This document shows, piece after piece, positions 53,574-62,700 of a stretch of DNA of 64,000 nucleotides (its first letter is position 1; every line of letters starts with the position of its first letter). This stretch comes from Synechococcus sp. PCC 6312 (GTDB taxonomy: Bacteria; Cyanobacteriota; Cyanobacteriia; Thermosynechococcales; Thermosynechococcaceae). The position numbers were made by a program, and so were the translations under genes. The stretch is from positions 2,667,501 through 2,731,500 of the forward strand of contig NC_019680.1 of NCBI RefSeq assembly GCF_000316685.1, written 5' to 3'. The notes beneath the pieces were generated by a model. That model did no database searches. It was not told where the DNA came from and saw only the letters and a list, made by a program, of their open reading frames with translations.

Positions 53574-53683
53574 CACCTTTTTTTATTAAGAGCATTGTCA
53601 CGAAGGTTTTAATAGGGTTTTGTTAATTTAAATTTCTATCGTTTTTTTTAAGATGCCCCCGGACGGCCAGGGGCATGACGGGT

Positions 53684-54217
53684 TTAGAATGGCCCGACTT
53701 CTGTATCCTCGGTCGAGCCGGGAAGTGTGGTCGGAGTGGTGGTTGCATTTAACCGAGCGGAGTAGATTTCATGTTCGGAGGCGAACAGTTGCAGTTCTTC
53801 AATCCGTTCTGGCTTGCTGTTTTGAAACTCAAACTCTACGGCGTAGTAGTTGCCTGTATCGTTAGAGCGTTTGGCCATCCGGGCCACGGTGATTCCCATG
53901 CCAACATTTAGCTGTTGTTGGGCTAGTTCCAGGTAGTAGTTGGTGAAGTTATCCAGTGATTCCGTTTTGATCAGGATTTGAGAAACGACATTCTCTCGCA
54001 CGAACAGGATTTCGACCCATTGCTGGTAGGGATAGTTGAACAGTTCGCCTTCGATGGCCCGGAATCCGATGATTTCCATCTCCAGCTTTGGCCCAACCAT
54101 TTTGGAGTCACCGATTTTGAATTGTCCGGCTTTACAATCGGCACGATACTGGCGTGGCCGTCCAGGGATGTAAATGATTCCGTCCATTGGTGGTGCTTCA
54201 AATACGTTAGTGAACAC
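53684..54217 (-). CDS. Hypothetical phage-like protein (177 aa)
   Basis: GTG at 54217 is chosen because AAGGAGG lies nine bases upstream; the longer frame would overlap the SWIM gene by 86 bases. Segments IYIPGRPRQYRADCKAGQFK and ITVARMAKRSNDTGNYYAVE suggest a beta-rich nucleic-acid-binding protein. No family was recognised. The gene overlaps the SWIM gene's end by 11 bases and is co-translated with it. Confidence 0.55.
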   Translation of the reverse strand: MFTNVFEAPPMDGIIYIPGRPRQYRADCKAGQFKIGDSKMVGPKLEMEIIGFRAIEGELFNYPYQQWVEILFVRENVVSQILIKTESLDNFTNYYLELAQQQLNVGMGITVARMAKRSNDTGNYYAVEFEFQNSKPERIEELQLFASEHEIYSARLNATTTPTTLPGSTEDTEVGPF

Positions 54218-54653
54218 AGGGGTTTTCCTCCTTAATGACATTGAGACTGAAAGACTGTTCGTAATCCTTGAGTGAATTGAAACCAATGGCACGGATCACG
54301 CTGTAGATGTGTTTGCAACATCCTTTTTTCCACACTTTTTTCTGTTTTTCGTAGTCGGGACAGGTACATTCCACACTTGGCCCATTCAGCAGAACTTGGT
54401 AAGCGATGTGAGGGTTTGTGGCATTGCGAACCCCATACCGATGCTCTGAGAGTTTGACTGGCTTTAGGCTATGACTGCCTTGCTGTCGATATTCGACAAA
54501 CATTTCAGCAAATTTCTTTTTGCTAATGAGTATGGGTGATTGGTCTTTGACCTTTACCCAAACTGTTTTGAACCATTCCTCCACTTTTTCAATATTTTCT
54601 GGGGCGACTCCGAGAATCCGAGACGCATTTTGGTAGTTATAAATCAGTGACAT
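54207..54653 (-). CDS. SWIM zinc-finger protein
   Basis: The protein has 148 residues. VECTCPDYEKQKKVWKKGCC KHIYSVIRA is a CxCx(n)CxH SWIM finger. The first 60 residues are an unassigned helical part. SWIM domains bind DNA or protein partners in recombination. The start's ribosome site (AGGA) lies within one arm of a perfect 8-base inverted repeat. Confidence 0.75.
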   Translation of the reverse strand: MSLIYNYQNASRILGVAPENIEKVEEWFKTVWVKVKDQSPILISKKKFAEMFVEYRQQGSHSLKPVKLSEHRYGVRNATNPHIAYQVLLNGPSVECTCPDYEKQKKVWKKGCCKHIYSVIRAIGFNSLKDYEQSFSLNVIKEENPCVH

Positions 54654-54657
54654 ATTG

Positions 54658-54688
54658 TTGTCCTAGTGCTGTTGATGCCGTAGGACAA
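54658..54688 (-). promoter_or_regulatory. Inverted repeat covering the SWIM gene ribosome site
   Basis: On the minus strand TTGTCCTA and TAGGACAA flank a 15-base loop, and the second arm holds the AGGA ribosome site seven bases before the ATG. In the transcript this stem could hide the ribosome site. It may also be a protein operator. Confidence 0.45.
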
Positions 54689-54709
54689 TTGCATAGTAAC
54701 TGGTTTGTT

Positions 54710-55117
54710 CTAGGGGAAGTCCAGCCCTTCGTACTCGGAAGGTAGAAGTACGTCCTTGTTGTTAATAATTACGGTGATGGACTTGATGGAAGTGTTCCAA
54801 TGCTGAATGTCTTGTTGGGCGATGGTTGATTCTCCATCGGTTGCCATGAGTTTTCCAGCTTTAGTGTCCAGATTGATTTCTAGTGTCCAGACTTGAAATT
54901 CGTCCTTGTTCTTCAGTTTGAGGATGGGTTGCCAACTGGCAATGATGTCTATGAGCCAGTGATAGCCATGTTGAATGAGGAATTGTGTCCCTTCAGTTAG
55001 GCTTAACCCCCCTGCCCAATACTTAACTCGCTGCGGGTTGTGTTGAAACTGTTGGAGTTGTGTTTGAATCTGTAAATCTCGTTTTTGATGGCTTTGATAG
55101 ATTTCATCTTCAGTCAT
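54710..55117 (-). CDS. DUF6876-like protein
   Basis: The protein has 135 residues. VKYWAGGLSLTEGTQFLIQH GYHWLIDIIASWQ, FQVWTLEINLD and VLLPSEYEGLDFP fit the DUF6876 pattern found in plasmid and phage contexts. Function unknown. Its last codons overlap a TTGTTCTAGGGGAAGTC copy. Confidence 0.65.
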   Translation of the reverse strand: MTEDEIYQSHQKRDLQIQTQLQQFQHNPQRVKYWAGGLSLTEGTQFLIQHGYHWLIDIIASWQPILKLKNKDEFQVWTLEINLDTKAGKLMATDGESTIAQQDIQHWNTSIKSITVIINNKDVLLPSEYEGLDFP

Positions 55118-55191
55118 ATTGATGGTTGATTAACGTCATAACCTCTGAAAGACAATTCATTGATATTGAGTTTTGACTTTTTTGAAGATGG

Positions 55192-55437
55192 TTACGGTGT
55201 CGGTGGGTGCAATTCACGCATGATGCTCCAGAGCCATTCTTTTTCTGTTTCGCTGAGGTGTACCATCCCTTCATTGATTAACCAGTCGGTGAAGTAGGGG
55301 ATGCCAAAGCTATGGCAGAAGCTGGCGACGAGTTTATCCAGGGCAGTTTTGTTTTGTAACCGACAGGCTCGCAGGAGTAAAGCTAGGGCCAAATCGGTAG
55401 CGGGGAGTTGATAGAGATAGACATGAAAGATTGTCAT
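55192..55437 (-). CDS. Small hypothetical protein (81 aa)
   Basis: Helical sequence ATDLALALLLRACRLQNKTA and FTDWLINEGMVHLSETEKEW. Unrecognised. First minus-strand gene of the phage-like run after a 130-base gap. Confidence 0.45.
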   Translation of the reverse strand: MTIFHVYLYQLPATDLALALLLRACRLQNKTALDKLVASFCHSFGIPYFTDWLINEGMVHLSETEKEWLWSIMRELHPPTP

Positions 55438-55570
55438 GATTCCATCTCCTGCGTGGGTTCAAGAACCATTGCATTGGGTAATGTCGACATTTTTTTTGTT
55501 GGTTTGAGTTCACCCGACTGAAAGACAGAATCTCAATTTATTTTTTTGTTTTTCTTTGTTTTATTTGGGG

Positions 55571-55843
55571 TTAGCTGGCTTGAGGGGAGAGGACGGTTTT
55601 CCAGGCTCTAGGGTTGAGGCCCCAGCAGCGTACCCACCAGCCTTGGTCATGGGGTTGCAGAGTAACTAGGGCTGATTGACTGACGGCCCATTTATAAATC
55701 CGATGGGCTTCGAGTTCGTTGCGACAGTCAATGCGGACGGCCCAGACGTTGCCTTGGTTCAGTTCCAGGCAGAGAGTGGGGGACAAGGGGTAGGGGGTGG
55801 GGTGGGACATGAGCGGTTGGCAGTAAGCGATGATGCGGCTCAC
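55571..55843 (-). CDS. Hypothetical protein, 5' end uncertain
   Basis: Ninety residues from GTG 55843. The frame stays open and protein-like upstream to about 56010 (AAQSLQALHTLEQQYGRILT RWQFGKPRTTLTANEVSRI) but has no ATG, GTG or TTG there. It may therefore be a 5'-truncated gene or start at CTG. WAVRIDCRNELEAHRIYKWA is the best conserved-looking part. It is antisense to the helix-turn-helix remnant of the broken repressor. Confidence 0.45.
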   Translation of the reverse strand: MSRIIAYCQPLMSHPTPYPLSPTLCLELNQGNVWAVRIDCRNELEAHRIYKWAVSQSALVTLQPHDQGWWVRCWGLNPRAWKTVLSPQAS

Positions 55844-55950
55844 TTCGTTAGCAGTGAGAGTGGTGCGGGGTTTGCCAAACTGCCACCGCGTTAAGATGCG
55901 CCCATACTGTTGCTCTAGGGTGTGCAGAGCTTGGAGGGATTGGGCAGCGG

Positions 55951-56420
55951 TTACGGCAGTTACGGGGGAAGCGAAGTCGGCAGGTGTTGGCGGATTTATT
56001 GGGCATTAGTCAGCGGAGTTTGATTCGCTATGAGCAGGAGTGGGAACGTTTCTGGATGGTGAGGCGGCGGTGGATGCTCTTTCTTTGGATTTGGCCTGGG
56101 TAGAGCAGGAGTTAAAGGTGAAGCCACAGGATGCAGGGGTGTTGACGGTGCGGGGTGATTCGATGGAGCCGACCTTACAGCATGGCGATATGTTGTTATT
56201 TACCAAGCGGTTACCGGAGCTGTTGTTTGAGGGCATTTATCTGATTCGGTGTAATGCGCTTTTGATGGTGAAACGATTATTACTTCAACCGGGGCATCGG
56301 GTGTTAGTGGTGAGTGATAATCCGGCCTACCCACCTTTTGAGGTGTCCGAGCAGGCAGAGTTGACCGATTTTGCTGTGATTGGACGGGTGGCCTGGACGG
56401 GACGGAGGTTAAGAGCTTGA
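55951..56420 (+). pseudogene. Broken XRE-S24 (C1/LexA-like) repressor
   Basis: A helix-turn-helix reads in one frame (RLRQLRGKRSRQVLADLLGI SQRSLIRYEQ, about 55951-56037), and the peptidase part follows in another from 56040. The latter has LTVRGDSMEPTLQHGDM (Ser) and LLMVKRLLLQPGHRVLV (Lys). Together they make a normal phage-type repressor with one frameshift at about 56038. No good start codon is seen for the first part. The S24 part contains two GGCCTGG words, unlike the island. It may still give a 126-residue S24 fragment. Confidence 0.65.
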
Positions 56421-56439
56421 TGGCCGAGCTAGACTGACA

Positions 56440-56640
56440 TTACACTCCAGTTACACCAGTTTCGGCCTCCATCTGGCACGTGAAACTCTTTCTCAGATAG
56501 GAGAAATACGACTTTTCACTGTACCATTCTAATATCAAATCTTCTGTATTATTGAGCCAACAAGTTTTAGTCATAGGGTAAATTTTCTGAATCTGTTTCA
56601 AAATTGGAGCTAAGGGGTACTTATTTGGCATTACTGACAA
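56440..56640 (-). other. Possible gene remnant (66 codons)
   Basis: A minus-strand frame with protein-like pieces (KYPLAPILKQIQKIYPMTKT; LILEWYSEKSYFSYLRK) but no family, no clear ribosome site and no neighbour in the same direction. It may be chance or the end of a truncated gene at the island's right edge. Confidence 0.25.
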
Positions 56641-56655
56641 ACGTAAATCAACTAA

Positions 56656-58029
56656 ATGCTAATGAGTGAGAAACAGTTATTTCGCCAAACAAAACTTAAA
56701 CTTGCAGGATATTACACAACGGTTATGAGCCTAATCTTGGGCCTGTGTAGTGTTGCAGTTTATAAACTTGAAGCCTATAACCAGCAGGAATCTCTGCACC
56801 GTGAACTCGTCTCCATTGCCGGAACATTGCATGATGGTTTAGAGCCAGTTTTAACTCAACCCGGACAAATTGAGCCAGATGTAGAGCGACTAATCCCTAA
56901 TCTTTGTATTGTTGTTAATCAATGCAATGCCTTAAGTCGAGTGCCTCGAATTCATGTTTTAAGTGTAATTAATCAAAGTGGTTATTATGTCAATTTTTGG
57001 GATTTATCTAAAACCCTAATTGCCACGACTCAGTTACACCTGAAATCCAGGGTGGAGCCACATACTGCTGTATCTTTTCTTACTAATCATCATGCAAACG
57101 TTTATGCCGTAACGTTACGACTAAAAACAGTTAAAGGCCAGGCCTGGGGCTATTTAGAAGTTGGTCGTAGCCTTGACCATTCCAAAGCCTATTTACATAC
57201 ATTATTGATCTTCTTGAGTATTGGCTACCCGATTGCAGTTCTGGGCATCGGCTTGGCAAGTTGGTGGTTAGCAGGAATTGCCATGCGACCTGTTACTGAT
57301 TCCTACATCAAAATTCAGCAATTTACCGCTGATGCGGCCCATGAATTAAGAACGCCCATTGCTGCGATGCAAGCCACCTTGGAAACTGCTTTAATTGATG
57401 AGGCAAATACTAACCCAGAAAAACAAGGTATTTTTCAAACTCTCCATCGTCAAAACCTGCGACTGAATGGGTTAATTCAAGACCTGATGTTACTCACTCG
57501 CCTAGATTTGACTACAACGCCTTCTGATTTTCAACCCTGTAATCTAAATGTGATTCTTGCAGACCTGATTGAAGAATTTTCAGCGATGGCTTGGGAAAAA
57601 TCTCTCCAGGTCAGGTTTAGTGCCACTAAAGAGTTAGAGGTTATGGGCCATGAAGATGATTTATATCGGCTGATGGGAAATCTAATTATTAATGCGATTC
57701 ACTACAGCCGAGAACACGGTGAAATCCTTATTTCATTGCAAGAGCATAAACAGATGGCCCAGATCAACGTCACAGACCATGGCCCAGGGATTCCAGTAGC
57801 GGCTCAGGCTCGGATTTTTGAACGATTTTATCGGGTCAATCAAGATCGGTCACGGGCAACGGGGGGGACTGGACTGGGGTTGGCGATTGCTCAATCCATC
57901 GCTCAGTATCATCAGGGGCGGTTAAGTGTGGTCAGTCAGGTGGGTCTGGGGAGTACGTTTACCGTGGAGTTACCCTTGGCGCGTTCTTATCCCCTTAGTC
58001 CTGATAGCACTGTCTCCACGACTGCTTAA
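56656..58029 (+). CDS. NrsS/RppB-like sensor histidine kinase
   Basis: The protein has 457 residues. Two membrane helices (about 18-36 and 181-206) enclose a periplasmic sensor of about 140 residues. HisKA has His229 (TADAAHELRTPIAAMQATLE) and the ATPase domain has NLIINAIHYS, DHGPGIP and GGTGLGLAIAQSIAQYH. This resembles NrsS/RppB, the Ni/Co-sensing kinase upstream of nrs efflux genes. The metal pump genes follow at once. The usual response regulator gene is not next to it; the island edge is. Confidence 0.85.
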   Translation: MLMSEKQLFRQTKLKLAGYYTTVMSLILGLCSVAVYKLEAYNQQESLHRELVSIAGTLHDGLEPVLTQPGQIEPDVERLIPNLCIVVNQCNALSRVPRIHVLSVINQSGYYVNFWDLSKTLIATTQLHLKSRVEPHTAVSFLTNHHANVYAVTLRLKTVKGQAWGYLEVGRSLDHSKAYLHTLLIFLSIGYPIAVLGIGLASWWLAGIAMRPVTDSYIKIQQFTADAAHELRTPIAAMQATLETALIDEANTNPEKQGIFQTLHRQNLRLNGLIQDLMLLTRLDLTTTPSDFQPCNLNVILADLIEEFSAMAWEKSLQVRFSATKELEVMGHEDDLYRLMGNLIINAIHYSREHGEILISLQEHKQMAQINVTDHGPGIPVAAQARIFERFYRVNQDRSRATGGTGLGLAIAQSIAQYHQGRLSVVSQVGLGSTFTVELPLARSYPLSPDSTVSTTA

Positions 58030-58106
58030 TTTCATCTCTATTTCATAATCATCCATCAGACTCTTAGGTATTGCTTGTCCGCTTTGGTTTCATGGGAGAA
58101 CATTAA

Positions 58107-59720
58107 ATGCCTTTTTGGGTTAAAGCCCGATTACCTCATCAGTCCTTAGGTTTGGCCCTGATGACCCTGTTTCTGTTTTATCCCATTCCTGCTCTCAGTC
58201 ATGGTGGGCATGGAGATGAGTTTGCTGAAAGTGAGGCGGCTCAGTCTGCGGCGGCGGTGAAGTTGGATGCAGAGGTCAAGCAACGGTTAGGGATAAAAGT
58301 CAGTCCCGTTGAGCAGAGAGTCTTGCCCTTGGGGATTCCTGTTACCGGAACCGTGGAAGCGCTGCCTAACCAAGCGGTTTCAGTTACGATGCCCGTTGGG
58401 GGAACGGTTGTTAAATTATTGGTCACCCCAGGCCAGGCCGTCAAAGCCGGACAACCCTTAGCGGTTATGAGCAGCCCCGAACTAGCCCAACTCAGTACCG
58501 AGGCCTTGGATCGCCAAAATGAAGCCATCGCCGCCGTCAACCAGGCCGAGGCCGATGTCCAACTAGCCCAAGAAAATTACCGCCAACAACAAATTATTTC
58601 GCAACAAGAGATCGCCGAAGCCCGCACGGCCTATGCTTTAGCCCAAGAAAGTAACGACCGAGATCAAGAGCTAGTGGTTGCTGGAGCCTTACCCCGCCGT
58701 CAATCCCTCACCTCCGCCAGTGAACTTGCCACTGCCAAAGCCAACCTGAGTCGGGCCGAAAGTCGTTTGAATGTTGCCACCGCTGCCACCCAACTCAAAC
58801 AGGCCCAGGCCAGATTACAGGAGGCGCAACGCCAAGTCACCCTGAGTCAGCGCACCTACAAAACCCGTCTGCGGCAACTGGGAACACAAGCGAATGCCAA
58901 TGGCACAATTACCATCACAGCCCCGATTTCAGGTGTAGTGACCTTACCTGATGCTGCCGATAGTCGCGCTGTCCGTTTGGGAGAGTCGCGTCAGGATGCC
59001 GGGGAACCGATTTTAACGGTAGTCAATACCTCACAGGTACAAGTGCGAGCAAATTTATATGAAAAGGATTTAGACCAGGTTGCAGTGGGCCAACGGGTTG
59101 AGGGGCAGGCGAGTAATTTACCGAATCAGCAATTCCAGGGGCGAGTCACAGTGATTGATCCGGTTGTGGCTGGAGATAGTCGGGCGGTGCCTGTCGTCGT
59201 TGAATTGAATAATGCTGCGGGGCAACTCCGGCCGGGAATGTTTGTCAATTTAGACATTCTCACCGGGGCCACGGCTAATCCAGTGCTGGTGGTACCAACC
59301 TCGGCCGTAGTCGAAACCAACGATAAACGCCAAATTGTGTTTGTCGAAAATGGAGCAGCCTATGAACCCGTGGAAATTGAAACTGGACGGCGTTCAGGAG
59401 ACTGGATCGAAATTACCTCAGGGTTATTTGCCGGGGACTTGGTGGTGACGGAGCGGGCGAATCAGCTTTATACCCAATCGCTCCGGGGCAATAAAGGGCC
59501 AGCAGGTGAGGCTGAAGCTCATAGCGATGAGGCATTTCCCTGGTGGGTCTTTGTCTTTGCTGGGCTAGGCACGATTGGCATTGCCGGGGGAATGTTTTGG
59601 GCCGGCCTGGCCTGGGCAACTCGTCAAGAACGCCATAGAAACGCGCTCACCCCACCCGGCCTGTTACCGGGGTATGTCTCAGAAGAACCCCACATCTTAG
59701 AAGGCTCGCATCGGGAGTAA
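58107..59720 (+). CDS. RND efflux periplasmic adaptor (CusB/NrsB-like)
   Basis: The protein has 537 residues. A signal peptide is followed by a His-rich start (SHGGHGDEF), a lipoyl/barrel-sandwich half (VTMPVGGTVVKLLVTPGQAV), a long alpha-hairpin coiled coil (residues about 130-260) and the second half (ITAPISGVVTLPDAADS). The membrane-proximal domains and a C-terminal hydrophobic helix (WWVFVFAGLGTIGIAGGMFW) end it. It links the RND pump to an outer-membrane channel. It lies 61 bases before the pump gene in the same operon. Confidence 0.9.
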   Translation: MPFWVKARLPHQSLGLALMTLFLFYPIPALSHGGHGDEFAESEAAQSAAAVKLDAEVKQRLGIKVSPVEQRVLPLGIPVTGTVEALPNQAVSVTMPVGGTVVKLLVTPGQAVKAGQPLAVMSSPELAQLSTEALDRQNEAIAAVNQAEADVQLAQENYRQQQIISQQEIAEARTAYALAQESNDRDQELVVAGALPRRQSLTSASELATAKANLSRAESRLNVATAATQLKQAQARLQEAQRQVTLSQRTYKTRLRQLGTQANANGTITITAPISGVVTLPDAADSRAVRLGESRQDAGEPILTVVNTSQVQVRANLYEKDLDQVAVGQRVEGQASNLPNQQFQGRVTVIDPVVAGDSRAVPVVVELNNAAGQLRPGMFVNLDILTGATANPVLVVPTSAVVETNDKRQIVFVENGAAYEPVEIETGRRSGDWIEITSGLFAGDLVVTERANQLYTQSLRGNKGPAGEAEAHSDEAFPWWVFVFAGLGTIGIAGGMFWAGLAWATRQERHRNALTPPGLLPGYVSEEPHILEGSHRE

Positions 59721-59780
59721 TGGTTGGAGATTACCCCCTTCTTTGACTTCATAACGTTTTTGGAGCAGTGAGAGCGGACG

Positions 59781-62700
59781 ATGCTCAATGGAATTTTGAA
59801 GTGGTCAATTGCCCAACGTTGGCTGGTGGTCATCGGGGCCATCATCGTGACGATTTTGGGGAGCTACAACCTCACCCAGATGCCCTTGGATGTCTTTCCC
59901 CAGTTTGCCCCACCGCAAGTGGAAATTCAAACGGAAGCGCCAGGCCTGGCCCCAGAAGAAGTGGAGTCCCTGGTGACATTACCGATTGAAAGTGCGATTA
60001 ACGGCACACCCGGCATTGAAACTGTGCGCTCTTCCTCGGCGGTGGGGATTTCAGTGGTTCGAGCAATTTTTAGTTGGGATACAGATGTTTACCGGGCCCG
60101 GCAGCTAGTCACAGAACGCCTGCAACAGGCCCAAACGAAGTTACCCGCAGGCGTTGAAACCCCAGCTATCTCGCCCATTTCCTCTCCGATTGGGACAATT
60201 CTGATGTACGCCCTGACGGTGAAAAATGAGGACGGAGCTACTCCAACAACTGATTTGATGGAAGTCCGCCGCCTGGTGGATCGCACCATCACGAATCAAC
60301 TCTTGGCAGTTCCAGGAGTCTCCAATGTCCTGACCTATGGGGGAGATATTCGCCAATATCAAGTTTTAGTAGATCCAGCTAAACTCCAGGCCTTTGATGT
60401 TTCCCTGGACGATGTGACGCTGGCGGCCGAACAAGCCAATCTCAACGGCGCGGGGGGATTTTTGATCGGCCCAGACCAGGAAGAAATTATTCGGGGCATT
60501 GGGCGGATTGAGAGCCTGGAAGATTTAGCTAACTCGGTGATTACTTCTCGCAATGGTGTCCCGATTCGGTTAGGGGATGTCGCTCAAGTCCAAATTGGGG
60601 CGGCCTTGGCCCGAGGGGATGGCAGTGTCAATGGGCAACGAGCAGTCGTTATGGTGATTGATAAGCAACCCCAGGCCGATACCCCGACCGTGACACGGGA
60701 TGTTGAACGGACAATGGCTGCCATCAAAGCCGGTTTACCTGAGGATGTGGAGGTGATTGAGACCTTTCGCCAGGAAAATTTTATTGCCGCTGCAACTGAT
60801 AATGTGCGGGATTCTTTGCGTGACGGGATCATTATTGTCTCGGTGGTGATGCTTCTCTTTCTGATGAATTGGCGAACAGCGGTGATTACCCTCAGTGCCA
60901 TTCCCCTCTCCGTCTTAATTGGTTTGTTGATCCTGAATGGCCTGGGGCAAGGGATTAACACGATGACCTTAGGGGGCTTGGCCGTCGCCATTGGTTCGGT
61001 GGTGGATGACTCGATTGTGGATATGGAGAACTGCTATCGGGGGCTGCGGGAAAACCAGGCCCAGGGCAATCCCAAACACCCGCTGCAAGTGGTTTATGAC
61101 ACCTCGGTCGAAGTCCGCACCAGTGTGATTTTTTCCACCGTGATTATTGTGGTTGTCTTTGCCCCCATTTTTACCCTAACTGGGGTGGAAGGGCGGATTT
61201 TTGCCCCGATGGGAGTCGCTTACCTTGTCTCGATTTTGGCTTCCACATTTGTGGCAATGACGCTTTCCCCAGCCCTGTGTGCCTTTCTCTTAGCTCCCCG
61301 GCAACTTCCGAGTGATGAAACATGGGTGAGTGCTTTTTCGCAACGGTTTTATCGTCCCCTGCTCAATCTTGCGATTCACAAGCCCAAACGAATTCTCTAC
61401 ATTGCCTTGGGCCTATTTCTGGCGGCGATGCTGATTTTGCCAATGCTGGGGCGGGTCTTTTTGCCAGAGTTTCAAGAGCGTTCCCTGGTCAATGCCATGT
61501 TGCTCTATCCCGGCAGTTCTCTAGAAGCGACTAATCGGGTTGGCCTGGCCATGCAAGATGCGCTCAAGGATGATCCCAGATTTCGCTCGGTGCAGTTGCG
61601 GGCCGGTCGTGCGCCTGGGGATAGCGATGCTGGTGGGGTAAATCTAGGCCATTTAGATGTGGAACTCAGCGATTTGGGGATTAAAGACCGAGAAGGTAGT
61701 ATTGAGACGATTCGGGAAGAGTTTAATAAACTACCTGGTGTTGCACCCAATATTGGTGGTTTTATCTCCCATCGGATGGACGAGGTACTGTCCGGGGTGC
61801 GGAGTGCTATTGCCGTCAAAATTTTTGGCCCTGACCTCAACCAATTGCGGCAAATTGGACAAGACGTAGAAGCTGCGATGCGAGATATTCCTGGCCTGGT
61901 GGATTTACAACTGGAACCGCAAGTCCCGATTCGGCAAGTCCAAATCCAGTTTGATCGGGCCCAGGCCAGTCGCTATGGCTTAACTGTGGGGCAATTAGCC
62001 GAAACCATTGAAACAGCCTTTAACGGGCGGGTAGTCTCCCAGGTCTTACAGGAGCAGCAGCTTTTTGATTTAGTCGTTTGGCTGCAACCGGAAGCCCGTA
62101 ACAATATCGAGACGTTTCGGAACTTGCTGATTTCAACCCCAACGGGTAGCAAAATCCCTCTTGCCCAAGTCGCGCAAGTGAATTACGACACCGGCCCCAA
62201 CACCATCAATCGGGAAAATGTCTCTCGTTTGTTAGTCGTTTCCAGTAATGTTTCAGGACGGGATTTACGTTCAGCGGTGAATGAGATTCAAGCCAAGATT
62301 GCTGAAACCGTCACCGTCCCCAGTGGCTATGTGATTCAATACGGTGGCCAATTTGAATCGGAAGAGCGGGCAACCCAAAACTTGATCCTCTACGGGGGCC
62401 TGGCAATTGTCATCATTGCAATTTTGATGTACTTCGCCGTTAAATCTATCCCGGCCATGCTGATGATCATGATTAATTTGCCCCTGGCGTTGGCGGGGGG
62501 GGTGTTTGCCATTGCCGTGACAGGAGCGGTGATTTCTGTTTCGTCTCTGGTGGGCTTTGTTACCTTATTTGGGGTGGCAGTGCGGAATGGCTTGCTATTG
62601 GTGGATAACTACAACCAAAAGTTTGCCTTGGGCTTGCCTCTGAAACAGGTGATTGCGGCAGGTTCGATGGAACGCTTGGTGGCCATTTTGATGACGGCTT

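Larger units (their letters stand above)
32017..56040 (+). mobile_element. Genomic island integrated at tRNA-Arg
   Basis: The left edge is set by the tRNA-Arg and the adjacent intact integrase. The content is accessory throughout: restriction-modification, umuDC, recQ, toxin-antitoxin genes, Gp157, macro, SWIM and many small unknown genes, mostly on the minus strand. By eye no CCAGGCC/GGCCTGG word occurs between 32.1 and 56.0 kb, while they are dense on both sides. The right edge is approximate: no repeat of the tRNA 3' end was found, and the words reappear within the S24 fragment at 56.09 kb. Confidence 0.62.

Noticed and set aside
53653-53676. ATGCCCC...GGGGCAT hairpin as a terminator for the minus-strand genes
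   Set aside because: The T-run is on the wrong side for minus-strand transcripts; only a hairpin can be stated.
56440-56480. ACACCAGTTTCGGCC as attR of the tRNA-Arg island
   Set aside because: It resembles the tRNA 3' end only loosely (several mismatches).
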